Shown one piece after another: positions 1-6,563 of a DNA stretch of 12,523 nt; position 1 is the first letter of the stretch; each line of letters begins with the position of its first letter. The notes under the pieces are model-generated. The model did no database searches and had not been told where the DNA came from. It saw only the letters and a program-made list of their open reading frames with translations. Position numbers and translations under genes: made by a program. This DNA is from an uncultured Actinotalea sp. (lineage in GTDB: Bacteria; Actinomycetota; Actinomycetes; Actinomycetales; Cellulomonadaceae). The stretch lies in assembly GCF_946885855.1 (NCBI RefSeq), contig NZ_CAMPHH010000083.1, positions 1-12,523 on the forward strand, read 5' to 3'.

Positions 1-29
1 GGTCGAGGGGCCGCGAGAGGGGAGTCGTC

Positions 30-299
30 ATGAGCGGCAGACGCAGTGGGCACCATGGCAGCAGCGCGCAGCACCGGCGCTGGGCCGACCTCACCGGGGC
101 GCAACGGGCCGGGGTCGTCGCCGGAGGGGCGCTCCAACTGGCCCTGGCCGCGGCCGCGTGGGCCGACCTGGCGTGGCGGCCGTCGTACCAGGTCCGCGGG
201 AGCAAGCCCGTCTGGGCCGCGGTCATCGGGGTGAGCTGGATCGGTCCCGTGGCGTACTACCTCCGGGGCGTCTCCCACCACGCCGAGCCCATCCCCTGA
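30..299 (+). CDS. Small two-helix membrane protein, PLDc_N-like
   Basis: This is an 89-residue protein with a basic cytosolic N-terminus and two hydrophobic segments, at about residues 27-48 and 59-78. The layout of a W-A-D-L-T start, a first helix ending in D-L, a short loop with Q-V-R-G-x-K, and a second helix with I-G-P-V-A-Y-Y matches the small stand-alone proteins of the phospholipase D nuclease N-terminal (PLDc_N) family. Those proteins have no catalytic HKD motif, and none is seen here. The ATG start is supported by a purine-rich GAGAGGGGAG about five bases upstream. It lies 49 bp before the acetyltransferase gene and may be cotranscribed with it. The role is unknown; it is presumably in the plasma membrane. 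The family assignment is by pattern only. Confidence 0.75.
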   Translation: MSGRRSGHHGSSAQHRRWADLTGAQRAGVVAGGALQLALAAAAWADLAWRPSYQVRGSKPVWAAVIGVSWIGPVAYYLRGVSHHAEPIP

Positions 300-348
300 G
301 GGGGGTGCTCGCCTGGCTTCGACCGATCATGTGCGGGATGCTGGGTCG

Positions 349-1383
349 ATGCGCCCTTTGCCTCTGGATGACCTCGTGCTGCCCGCGGGTTGGTCTCTGC
401 GCCCGGCCGTGCCGGACGACGTCGGGGACCTGCACCGCGTCGCCGCCGCGCACGACGTCGCGGCCTGCGGCAGCTCCACCACCTCCCGCGCCGCGGTCGA
501 GTCCCATGTCGTCGGCGACGGGGCGGCGGCCCGGACGCACGCGCTCGTGACGGACCCGCGTGGCGGCGTCGTCGGCTGGGTCTCGGTGCACGACCGCGCG
601 GCGGGGCGCGTCATCGTCGGGGTGTCGGTGGAGCCCGGGCTCGCGTCCGCGGACGCCGACGTCGTCGCGGCCGCCCTGTACGGCTGGGCAGAGCGTGAGG
701 GGTGCCGGCTCGCCGCCGAGCGGGGGCTGGACCGGACGCAGCTCGACGCGGGTGCCTTCGCCGGGGAGGAGCGCAAGCACCGGTGGCTGGCGGCTGCCGG
801 GTACGCGCGTGTGCGGACCTGGTGGCAGATGGCGCGGGCGGTCGTCCCGACCGAGGCCGAGCCGGGAGCCTTCCCCGCGCCGCAGGACGGTGTGGTCGTC
901 CGGCAGGTCGTCGGGGACGACGGCGAGCCGTCCGAGGGGGACCTGCGGGCCGTCCACGACGTGCTGGAGACGGCGTTCACGGACCACTTCAACTACCACG
1001 AGGAGTCCTTCGACGAGTTCCTCGAGCGCCAGCAGCAGGAGGTCGGGCACGCCTGGGACCACTGGTGGCTGGGCGAGGTCGAGGACGGGACTCCGGCAGG
1101 TGCGCTGATCGGCGAGCGGTCCGCCGGCGGCGACGGCCCGGACGGCACCTACGTGGCCTACCTCGGCGTGACGCAGGCGGCCCGGGGGCGGGGCGTCGCG
1201 TCCTCGCTCCTGCGCGCCGTCATCGCCGACGCGGCGGAGCGGGGCCGGGACCGCGTGACGCTCGAGGTCGACGCGGACTCGCCCACGGGCGCGGATCGGC
1301 TGTACGCGTCGATGGGCTTCGAGCAGCGGTACTCCACGGAGTCCTGGCACCGTGACGTCCCGTGCCACCCGGTGCGGCCCTGA
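349..1383 (+). CDS. Tandem GNAT-family N-acetyltransferase
   Basis: The product is about 344 residues, roughly twice the length of a single GNAT domain. The C-terminal half carries a clear acetyl-CoA-binding motif: Y-L-G-V-T followed by A-R-G-R-G-V-A, with the R-x-x-G-x-A core at residues 279-284. It ends in the typical L-Y-x-S-M-G-F-E strand near residue 323. The N-terminal half has a degenerate GNAT-like fold (L-R-P-A-V-P-D-D start, V-G-V-S-V-E-P strand) without an obvious CoA loop. Two-domain GNAT proteins of this kind include mycothiol synthase MshD, but the motifs here are not close enough to claim that. The substrate is unknown. I chose the ATG at 349; an in-frame GTG at 331 is possible, and neither has a convincing ribosome site. 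It converges on the heliorhodopsin gene with only 15 bp between stop codons. Confidence 0.85.
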   Translation: MRPLPLDDLVLPAGWSLRPAVPDDVGDLHRVAAAHDVAACGSSTTSRAAVESHVVGDGAAARTHALVTDPRGGVVGWVSVHDRAAGRVIVGVSVEPGLASADADVVAAALYGWAEREGCRLAAERGLDRTQLDAGAFAGEERKHRWLAAAGYARVRTWWQMARAVVPTEAEPGAFPAPQDGVVVRQVVGDDGEPSEGDLRAVHDVLETAFTDHFNYHEESFDEFLERQQQEVGHAWDHWWLGEVEDGTPAGALIGERSAGGDGPDGTYVAYLGVTQAARGRGVASSLLRAVIADAAERGRDRVTLEVDADSPTGADRLYASMGFEQRYSTESWHRDVPCHPVRP

Positions 1384-1398
1384 CCGCAGGGAGCCGGG

Positions 1399-2214
1399 TC
1401 AGGTGGGGATGAGCGTGTTCGCGAAGATCTGCCAGGCCAGGAGCGTCTTCGCGACGAGGCTCGCGGTGATGTAGGCGCGCTCGCCCACGAGGTAGTCCGC
1501 GAACCGCCCGACCCGCCGGTACTGGAGCCACTGGATCAGCGCGAAGACGTTGAAGAACAGGAAGATCGAGATGACGATCCCGTACACGAAGCCGGGGGGC
1601 TCCGCCTCGCTCGCTGAGCCCGGCGCGACGACGTAGACGAGGACCGCCAGCCACGGGACGACGCCCGCCACGCAGCCGAACCAGAAGGGCAGCAGGTCGC
1701 CGTCCCCCGGGGTCGCGTACTTCTCCTGGAGCCAGCCGAACAGGATCATCGACGCGTTGGCGCCCGCGATGCCCAGGAGGGCGGCGGCGTCGGTCATCCC
1801 GGTGATCTGCGCGATGAGCACGATCATCAGCGTGCTCGACAGCGAGTACTCGACCCACCGGAAGTAGTTGTGTCCCTGCGCGAGCCCTGCGGTGTAGCGC
1901 CCGAAGAACCACGGCGACGCGACGATCGCGTGGAAGAGCGCGGAGAGCGCGAAGAACCCGGCGACGGCCGGGCCCAGCGGGATCTGGAAGAGCTCGACCT
2001 GCTCCCCGCCGGGGGTGCCGGGCGGCCCCAGGAGGTAGGTGGCACCCACCGGCAGCGCGAAGTCGTTGGCGAGCACGACGACGGCTGCGGCCTGAGCGGC
2101 ATGGGCGACCGCGGCCAGGACGTTGTAGCGCCGCAGGGCCCGGAAGCGCGGTGCGAGGTCGCCCGGGTCCGCCCGGTCCGGTGCTGGTGCCGAGTGGTCG
2201 ACGCTCCTGGCCAT
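1399..2214 (-). CDS. Heliorhodopsin
   Basis: This 271-residue seven-helix protein is recognisable as heliorhodopsin, the retinal-binding family with membrane topology inverted relative to type I rhodopsins. The Schiff-base lysine is K256 in A-S-L-V-A-K-T-L-L-A-W-Q in helix 7. The counterion glutamate is E122 in R-W-V-E-Y-S in helix 3. H38 and H95 (A-L-F-H-A-I) fit the two histidines lining the retinal-side polar cavity in solved structures. The extracellular A-B loop is long (about residues 53-80), as is usual for the family. The ATG at 2214 is preceded by AGGAG with a seven-base spacer, so the 17 residues readable upstream are not part of the protein. Known members do not pump ions well and are thought to act as sensors or regulators. 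No carotenoid cleavage or retinal synthesis gene is present in the window, so chromophore must come from elsewhere. All key residues are intact. Confidence 0.96.
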   Translation of the reverse strand: MARSVDHSAPAPDRADPGDLAPRFRALRRYNVLAAVAHAAQAAAVVVLANDFALPVGATYLLGPPGTPGGEQVELFQIPLGPAVAGFFALSALFHAIVASPWFFGRYTAGLAQGHNYFRWVEYSLSSTLMIVLIAQITGMTDAAALLGIAGANASMILFGWLQEKYATPGDGDLLPFWFGCVAGVVPWLAVLVYVVAPGSASEAEPPGFVYGIVISIFLFFNVFALIQWLQYRRVGRFADYLVGERAYITASLVAKTLLAWQIFANTLIPT

Positions 2215-2268
2215 GGGGTGCTCCTGGGGTCGTCGTCCGGCCGCGATGCCGCGGCACCCGATCATGGG

Positions 2269-2274
2269 ACGCTA
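2269..2274 (-). promoter_or_regulatory. Weak candidate -10 for the heliorhodopsin gene
   Basis: TAGCGT on the minus strand fits the actinobacterial TANNNT -10 pattern and lies 55 bp upstream of the heliorhodopsin ATG. No good -35 hexamer is seen 16-19 bp further upstream. The call rests on one hexamer and is speculative. The surrounding 2215-2357 interval holds no gene. Confidence 0.25.
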
Positions 2275-2357
2275 CCGGCGTCGACGGCCGGGTGACCAGG
2301 GACGACGGTCCCGCGGACACCCGTGTTCGCCCAGGGCGCACGGACCCCCAGCACGAA

Positions 2358-2389
2358 GGCCCCGCGCCAGCCGGTGCTGGTGCGGGGCC
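2358..2389 (-). terminator. Intrinsic terminator of the tRNA-Thr unit
   Basis: A 14-bp stem (GGCCCCGCGCCAGC on the plus strand, one G.U wobble) closes a four-base loop (CGGT). It begins 18 bp past the encoded CCA of the tRNA. On the minus strand the stem is followed by TTCGTGC rather than a long T-run, as is common for terminators in high-GC actinobacteria. Confidence 0.75.
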
Positions 2390-2407
2390 TGGTGCCTGCG
2401 GAGCTGC

Positions 2408-2483
2408 TGGAGCCGCCTAAGGGAATCGAACCCTTGACCTTCTCATTACGAGTGAGACGCTCTGCCGACTGAGCTAAGGCGGC
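2408..2483 (-). tRNA. tRNA-Thr (anticodon CGU), CCA encoded
   Basis: The 76-base cloverleaf reads cleanly on the minus strand. It has a seven-pair acceptor stem (GCCGCCT with AGGCGGC), a four-pair D stem (GCTC/GAGC), and a five-pair anticodon stem (TCTCA/TGAGA) around the loop CTCGTAA, giving anticodon CGU. A five-base variable loop and the T arm AAGGG-TTCGATT-CCCTT follow. The discriminator base is T and the terminal CCA is in the DNA. CGU decodes ACG threonine codons, which are frequent in this GC-rich genome. Confidence 0.97.
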
Positions 2484-2548
2484 GGGACCTGCTGCGCGTG
2501 GAACTGCTGCGCTGCTCGTCACCGGGGATCCCGCGGCGAGCGCGCCCT

Positions 2549-2577
2549 ACTGTACCCACGGTCGCGCCGGGCACCAA
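2549..2577 (-). promoter_or_regulatory. Promoter of the tRNA-Thr gene
   Basis: On the minus strand TTGGTG (-35, 2572-2577) and TACAGT (-10, 2549-2554) are separated by exactly 17 bp. This predicts transcription from about 2542 and a leader of roughly 60 bases before the mature tRNA. It is one of the better sigma-70-type matches in the window. The -35 box lies inside the loop of the terminator hairpin of the upstream hydrolase gene. Confidence 0.6.
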
Positions 2578-2596
2578 AGCGGAACCCGTGCCCGGC
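2566..2596 (-). terminator. Terminator downstream of the alpha/beta hydrolase gene
   Basis: A perfect nine-base-pair stem (GCCGGGCAC pairing with GTGCCCGGC) encloses a 13-base loop, 11 bp past the hydrolase stop codon. On the minus strand no T-run follows. The loop contains the -35 box of the tRNA promoter, so termination of one unit and initiation of the next are overlaid. Confidence 0.55.
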
Positions 2597-2606
2597 CGGC
2601 GTGCGC

Positions 2607-3260
2607 TCAGGCGCGGTGGGCCGCGGTCGGCCGCAGGGCGTGCAGCGCCTCGGTCAGGACGCGGTTGAAGGCGGCGGGGGCGAAGAGGTTGACGTCGTGC
2701 CCGACCCGCGGCACGACGGTGAGGCGGGCGTGCGGGTGGGCCGCGACGAACCGCCGCTCGTCCAGACGCAGCACGTCCCGCGCCCCGTTGACGAACCACA
2801 CGGGCACGAGGAGACGGCGCAGGTCCGCCAGCGGCGAGTGGCCGTGGACCGCCGCGAGCATGTCCGTCACGACGTGCCAGGAGTTCTCCGACGGGCGGAA
2901 CGCCCGGACGAGCGCCGCGGAGAGCCGGCGGTACAGGTGCAGGGGCTTGCCGCGGATCTCGGTCGTGCAGCCGGCCAGCACGAGGCCCGCGAGCTTGGGC
3001 TGGTGCAGCGCGGCGTAGGCGAGCGACATGTAGCCCCCCAGGGACATGCCGACCAGCAGGGGCGGGATCGCGCAGGACTCGACCGCCTCGTCGATGACCC
3101 GGTGCGCGGCCGCGAGGCTGAACCGTTCGTGCGCGCGGGCACCGTGGCCCGGCAGGTCCACGGTCACGACGGGGTGGCCGGCGCGCTCCATGGCGGCCAC
3201 CTGCTCCGTCCAGATCGCCGACGACGTCCGCACGCCGTGCACGAAGACGACAGGTCGCAT
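2607..3260 (-). CDS. Alpha/beta hydrolase
   Basis: The 217-residue product has the full alpha/beta-hydrolase layout. The oxyanion H-G is at residues 8-9 and D-L-P-G-H-G at 35-40. The nucleophile elbow G-M-S-L-G-G has Ser73. The acid is Asp162 in N-G-A-R-D and the base is His188 in V-G-H-D. A short lid-like helical insert spans about residues 100-145. No signal peptide is seen, so it should be cytosolic. The substrate cannot be read from the sequence; esterases, lactonases and ring-cleavage hydrolases share this architecture. The ATG at 3260 has GAGGA five bases upstream, which makes the 16-residue N-terminal extension readable from 3308 unlikely. It lies downstream of the polymerase gene on the same strand, separated by a hairpin. 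Confidence 0.88.
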   Translation of the reverse strand: MRPVVFVHGVRTSSAIWTEQVAAMERAGHPVVTVDLPGHGARAHERFSLAAAHRVIDEAVESCAIPPLLVGMSLGGYMSLAYAALHQPKLAGLVLAGCTTEIRGKPLHLYRRLSAALVRAFRPSENSWHVVTDMLAAVHGHSPLADLRRLLVPVWFVNGARDVLRLDERRFVAAHPHARLTVVPRVGHDVNLFAPAAFNRVLTEALHALRPTAAHRA

Positions 3261-3347
3261 GCGTTCCTCTTCAGGTTCTGCCCCTGCACGGTCCGTGAGA
3301 GGACCCACCTGCGACGGTAACCCCGTTGCCGGAGGATCTCTTCCCGA

Positions 3348-3370
3348 GCACCGGCGTCGGGGGCCGGTGC
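3348..3370 (-). terminator. Hairpin just past the LigD-like polymerase stop codon
   Basis: A perfect eight-pair stem (GCACCGGC with GCCGGTGC) and a seven-base loop sit four bases past the stop codon of the polymerase gene. No T-run follows on the minus strand. It probably separates that transcript from the hydrolase gene, which has its own ribosome site 114 bp downstream. Confidence 0.45.
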
Positions 3371-3374
3371 AGGC

Positions 3375-4445
3375 TCAGTCGCGCGGCCGGTCCCGGTCCT
3401 TCGACGGCTGCACGCGCTTCGGCTCGCCCGGCATCTTCGGGTACTCCGGTGGGTACGGCAGGTCCCCGTGGCCGTGCTCCGCCTCGTCGCGGTCGGCGAG
3501 CGCGAGCAGCGGCTCGAGCGAGAACCGCGACCCGGCGCCGGCGACGAGCGGCGCGAAGAGGTCGCCCACCTCGGCGAACCGGGCCGGCACGGTGGTGACG
3601 TCGAAGTCGTCAGGGTCGACGTCGGGCAGCTCCTCCCAGGTGACCGGCGTCGACACGGTCGCGCGGGGGTTGGCGCGGATGGAGTACGCCGAGGCGATGG
3701 TCCGGTCCCGTGCCATCTGGTTGTAGTCGACGAAGATCTTCTGCCCGCGCTCCTCCTTCCACCACTTGATCGTCACCAGGTCGGGAAGTCGCCGCTCGAG
3801 CTCGCGCCCGAGCGCGATCGTCGCGCGCCGCGCCTGGGTGAACGTCCACCGCGGCTCGATCGGGACGAAGACGTGCACGCCGCGCCCCCCGGACGTCTTG
3901 GGCCAGCCCTCCATGCCCATCTCGTGCAGGATCTCCCGCACGTGGGGAGCGACCCGGACGGCGTCGCCGAAGTCCGTGCCCGGCTGGGGGTCGAGGTCGA
4001 TGCGCAGCTGGTCGGGCGACTCGACGTCGTCCCGCGTCACGGGCCACGGGTGGAAGGTGATGGTCCCGAGGTTGGCCGCCCACGCGACGACGGCGAGCTC
4101 GGTGGGGGCGACCTCGTCGGCGGTCCGGCCGCTGGGGAACGCGATGCGCGCCGTCTCGACGTAGTCCGGCGCCCCCTGCGGGACGCGCTTCTGGTAGAAC
4201 GCGTCGCCCTTGCTGTCGGCCCGCGTCGACATGACGGCGCCCTCGAAGACGCCCCGCGGCCACCGCTCGAGCGTGGTCGGGCGGTCCCGCAACGCGCCGA
4301 GGATCCCGTCCCCCACGGCGACGAAGTACTCCACGACGTCGCGCTTGGTCAGGCCGCGCCCGGGGAAGTAGGGCCGGTCCGGATTGCTCACCCGCACGGT
4401 GCGTCCGTCGACCTCGAGCTCGAGCGCGGGTGCCTTCGTCGCCAT
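3375..4445 (-). CDS. Stand-alone LigD-type primase-polymerase (PolDom)
   Basis: The 356-residue product matches the polymerase domain of bacterial LigD, an archaeo-eukaryotic primase-type enzyme that adds nucleotides, often ribonucleotides, at broken DNA ends during Ku-dependent non-homologous end joining. Visible signatures are P-D-R-P-Y-F-P at the N-terminus and R-I-D-L-D-P with metal-binding Asp150 and Asp152. T-S-G-G-R-G-V-H-V-F includes His191, and K-I-F-V-D-Y-N-Q contains the third acidic residue, Asp240. The 3'-phosphoesterase and ligase domains of full LigD are absent, and the length equals the polymerase domain plus a short charged tail. Separate polymerase proteins of this type are common in actinobacteria. 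No Ku or ligase gene lies in the window. The ATG at 4445 has GGGAG upstream; the 50-residue arginine-rich extension readable before it is not credible protein. Confidence 0.92.
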   Translation of the reverse strand: MATKAPALELEVDGRTVRVSNPDRPYFPGRGLTKRDVVEYFVAVGDGILGALRDRPTTLERWPRGVFEGAVMSTRADSKGDAFYQKRVPQGAPDYVETARIAFPSGRTADEVAPTELAVVAWAANLGTITFHPWPVTRDDVESPDQLRIDLDPQPGTDFGDAVRVAPHVREILHEMGMEGWPKTSGGRGVHVFVPIEPRWTFTQARRATIALGRELERRLPDLVTIKWWKEERGQKIFVDYNQMARDRTIASAYSIRANPRATVSTPVTWEELPDVDPDDFDVTTVPARFAEVGDLFAPLVAGAGSRFSLEPLLALADRDEAEHGHGDLPYPPEYPKMPGEPKRVQPSKDRDRPRD

Positions 4446-4783
4446 CGCTGCTCCCGCATCTCGGGGACCGCGCCCGCCGCGTGCCCTTCGCTCACCGTAG
4501 GTGCGCCGCCGTCTCTCGGCGAGGTGCCGCCCTGAGTTCGGTCGGCGTGCTCCGGGACTGCCCTGGCGCACGAGGGTGCCGGGGCGAGCACCCACAGGCG
4601 AGGCAGCGCGCTACCGTGCTGCACCTGTCGACGGTCTCTGGGGGACCTACGCCGGTTCGGGCTTGTGGCCTCGCGCCCGGGGCGCGCCTCCTCGATGCGC
4701 GTGCCCTCGGCGAACGAGGTGCAGATCGGGGGGAAGACGATCGTGGTGACCTCCTCGAGGTCGGGAGGGCAGGTCTCCAACGG
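4446..4783. other. Divergent intergenic region with coding-like composition
   Basis: This 338-bp gap separates the polymerase gene (minus) from the helical protein gene (plus). Weak -10-like hexamers are present, TACGGT on the minus strand at 4494-4499 and TACCGT on the plus strand at 4612-4617, but neither has a good -35. From about 4665 to 4796 a plus-strand reading frame of 43 codons has almost exclusively G or C in third positions. It opens with GTG at 4665 or ATG at 4695 and stops at TAG 4794-4796. The antiparallel frame shares those third positions and also reads as protein-like sequence. I cannot decide which, if either, is translated, so I do not call a gene. Confidence 0.5.
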
Positions 4784-5278
4784 ATGGGTGAGGTAGCCGT
4801 GGGCGATCTCCGGGCCCTGATCGCACAGGGCGATCACGCGTCGTTGCTCGACGCCGTCGACGTCGCCCTCGAGAGGTCCGTCCAGGCGGTGCGACGTGAG
4901 CTCGACTACGCCTTCCTGGATGCCCACGCGGAGGAGGCGACGGCGTTCTTCCGCCTCTGGTTGGCGCGCTCGAGCGCCTTCGAGCGGATGGCGGTGGCGA
5001 CCTGGGTGTCCGGGGAGCTGCTGACGAGCATGGTCCATGTGGGCCACGCTTATGGGATCGCCGCGCGCGTCTGCCTGGAAGCCCTCGAGGGCGCGGCGCG
5101 AGCTACCGCCGAAGCGCTCGACGAGTTCCAGGTGTTCGCGGACGGGCCGGACGCGGAGATCGACGAGGCGACCGCCGGGCGGGTCGCGGCGCTCGCGTCC
5201 CGCGTCCGTGACGTGCGCGACGGGGTGGCCGTCGAGCTGGCGAACCTGCCGGACGTCCCTGAGGGGCACGGGGAGTAG
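4784..5278 (+). CDS. Hypothetical all-helical protein
   Basis: I do not recognise this 164-residue protein. It appears almost entirely alpha-helical, rich in alanine, glutamate and leucine, and acidic overall, with two tryptophans (residues 59 and 74). There is a hydrophobic central stretch around 68-95 that is too interrupted by charged and polar residues to be a confident membrane helix. There is no signal peptide. Third-position GC is strong from about 4838 onward and weaker in the first dozen codons. Codon choice is slightly less biased than in the neighbours (GTA, TTG, CGA, CGT, AGG occur). I chose ATG 4784, which has a purine stretch about ten bases upstream and overlaps the stop of a 33-43-codon frame (TAG at 4794). 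In-frame sequence further upstream loses coding character. It converges on the DUF2277 gene. Confidence 0.7.
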   Translation: MGEVAVGDLRALIAQGDHASLLDAVDVALERSVQAVRRELDYAFLDAHAEEATAFFRLWLARSSAFERMAVATWVSGELLTSMVHVGHAYGIAARVCLEALEGAARATAEALDEFQVFADGPDAEIDEATAGRVAALASRVRDVRDGVAVELANLPDVPEGHGE

Positions 5279-5294
5279 GACGTCAGCTGGTCTC

Positions 5295-5333
5295 GGGGCC
5301 GGGGACGTGCCAAGCCGCACGTCTCCGGTCCCC
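5295..5333. terminator. Bidirectional terminator between convergent genes
   Basis: A 12-pair stem (CCGGGGACGTGC at 5299-5310 with GCACGTCTCCGG at 5317-5328, one G.U wobble) closes a six-base loop. After a single-base bulge it extends by four more G-C pairs. It lies between the stops at 5278 and 5346 and is well placed to end transcription from both sides. No T-run is present on either strand. Confidence 0.7.
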
Positions 5334-5345
5334 GGGCCCCGGTCG

Positions 5346-5669
5346 TCAGGCCTCGGCGTCCGCGGACGTGCCGCCCCGGGTCGCCGCCAGCGCTGCCGCG
5401 GGCCGGCCGTAGCGCTCGGCCGCCCGTGCCCGCCGTCGGGCCGCCTCGACCTCGCGGTCGCGGGGCGCCGCCTGCGTGACCAGGTCCGCCAGGAGGTGGG
5501 CGGTGACGTGGGCGACCTCGGCGACGGCACGGTCGAACACCTCCTGGTTCGCCCGTGACGGCTTGGTCATCCCGCTGACCTTGCGCACGTACTGCAGTGC
5601 GGCGGCGTGGACCTCGTCATCCGTCGTCGCCGGTGCGAGGTTGTGCAGGGTGCGGATGTTGCGGCACAC
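5346..5669 (-). CDS. DUF2277 family protein
   Basis: The 107-residue product begins M-C-R-N-I-R-T-L and contains A-L-Q-Y-V-R-K-V-S-G-x-x-K-P-S-x-A-N at residues 25-41. Together these are the hallmark of the DUF2277 family, whose function is not known. A helical, charged segment (about 44-90) follows, then an alanine-rich tail. Family members are usually somewhat shorter, so the last 20 residues look like a local extension. The start is GTG at 5669, supported by GGAGG six bases upstream and by the conserved C-R-N-I that directly follows. It is 56 bp downstream of the L,D-transpeptidase gene on the same strand and could be its distal operon partner. Confidence 0.9.
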   Translation of the reverse strand: MCRNIRTLHNLAPATTDDEVHAAALQYVRKVSGMTKPSRANQEVFDRAVAEVAHVTAHLLADLVTQAAPRDREVEAARRRARAAERYGRPAAALAATRGGTSADAEA

Positions 5670-5725
5670 GGGAGACCTCCGGGACCTCGACGTCGGGCCT
5701 GGGGACGCCGACGCGGCGTCCGACC

Positions 5726-6505
5726 TCAGGAGATCACGACCGGGGTGCCCAGCGGGAGGATCTCGGTGAGGGCCGTGATGTCGGCGTTGGCCAGACGGAT
5801 GCAGCCGTGACTCACGTCCTGGCCGATGGTGCCCTCGTCATCCGTCCCGTGCAGGCCGATCTGCCCGGGCCCGCCGCCGAACTCGTTGAGGACGTCGGAG
5901 AACGCCGACAGCCCGTAGGCGAAGGGTCCGTAGCCGGGATTGGTGGGCGCGAGGAGCTCGGTGACGTAGAAGGTGCCGGTGGGCGTCGGGGTGTCGCCCG
6001 TTCCTGCGGCCACCCGGAACGTGCGGACGGCGACGCCCCCGCGCACGAGGGTCAGCTCGTTGGCCGCCGTGTCGATCTCCAGCCGGTACGGCACGGCGGC
6101 GAGCTCGACCGCCTCGGCCGGGAGCCACCCGGTCGTGCCGTTGGGCCGGACCGGTAGCTGCACCTGGACCCAGCCGTCCTGCTCCTCCAGCACGAGGAAG
6201 GTGAGCGGGGCGCCCGTCGCCGTCGGGTGGGTGAACGTCTCGACGGGGGCGCCGTCGGGGGAGTCGAGCGCGGTGACCTCGGCCGTCACGGCCGTCGCGG
6301 TCACCGCCGGCTCCCGGGCCGCGGACGTCGCGTCGGGTTCCTCGGTGCCGCCGTCCTCGGCGCTGCCGGAGGAGCCCGCGTCGGCTCCGGTCCCGTCGAC
6401 CGCCCCGGTTGCGGTCGGGGGCGCGTCCGGCGGTGTCGTCGTGCAGCCTCCGGAGACGAGGGCAGTGGTCGTCAGGACGGCGGCGAGGAGGGTGCTGCGG
6501 CGCAT
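5726..6505 (-). CDS. L,D-transpeptidase lipoprotein (SH3-like + YkuD)
   Basis: This 259-residue exported protein should form 3-3 crosslinks in peptidoglycan or attach molecules to it. A lipoprotein signal peptide ends in L-V-S-G-G-C with lipidated Cys21. A low-complexity Thr/Ala/Gly/Asp spacer (about 22-66) probably crosses the wall. A bacterial SH3-like domain follows (about 70-135), then the YkuD catalytic domain (about 141-258). Its active site is complete: His219 in L-H-G-T-D, and S-H-G-C-I-R-L with His233 and catalytic Cys235. The domain is placed to act at the outer face of the membrane. AGGAG stands eight bases before the ATG. YkuD enzymes are generally insensitive to penicillins but sensitive to carbapenems. 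It lies directly downstream of the giant coiled-coil gene on the same strand but is separated from it by two hairpins. Confidence 0.95.
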   Translation of the reverse strand: MRRSTLLAAVLTTTALVSGGCTTTPPDAPPTATGAVDGTGADAGSSGSAEDGGTEEPDATSAAREPAVTATAVTAEVTALDSPDGAPVETFTHPTATGAPLTFLVLEEQDGWVQVQLPVRPNGTTGWLPAEAVELAAVPYRLEIDTAANELTLVRGGVAVRTFRVAAGTGDTPTPTGTFYVTELLAPTNPGYGPFAYGLSAFSDVLNEFGGGPGQIGLHGTDDEGTIGQDVSHGCIRLANADITALTEILPLGTPVVIS

Positions 6506-6563
6506 CGACGGGACTCCTGGGTCGTGGGGAGGGGCGTCGTTCCCGGACGGGCGCCGGGACGAC

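Noticed and set aside
223..1368. Minus-strand open frame of 381 codons
   Set aside because: It runs antisense to the acetyltransferase, has an arginine/proline-rich composition and shows no family motif.
349..1383. Calling the tandem GNAT protein mycothiol synthase (MshD)
   Set aside because: Two GNAT domains and the length fit loosely, but the characteristic MshD substrate-binding sequence is not recognisable, so only the superfamily is stated.
4388..5530. Minus-strand open frame of 380 codons overlapping three genes
   Set aside because: It would overlap the polymerase start, the helical protein and the DUF2277 gene. Only the segment near 4673-4846 looks protein-like, and that is reported separately as an undecided signal.
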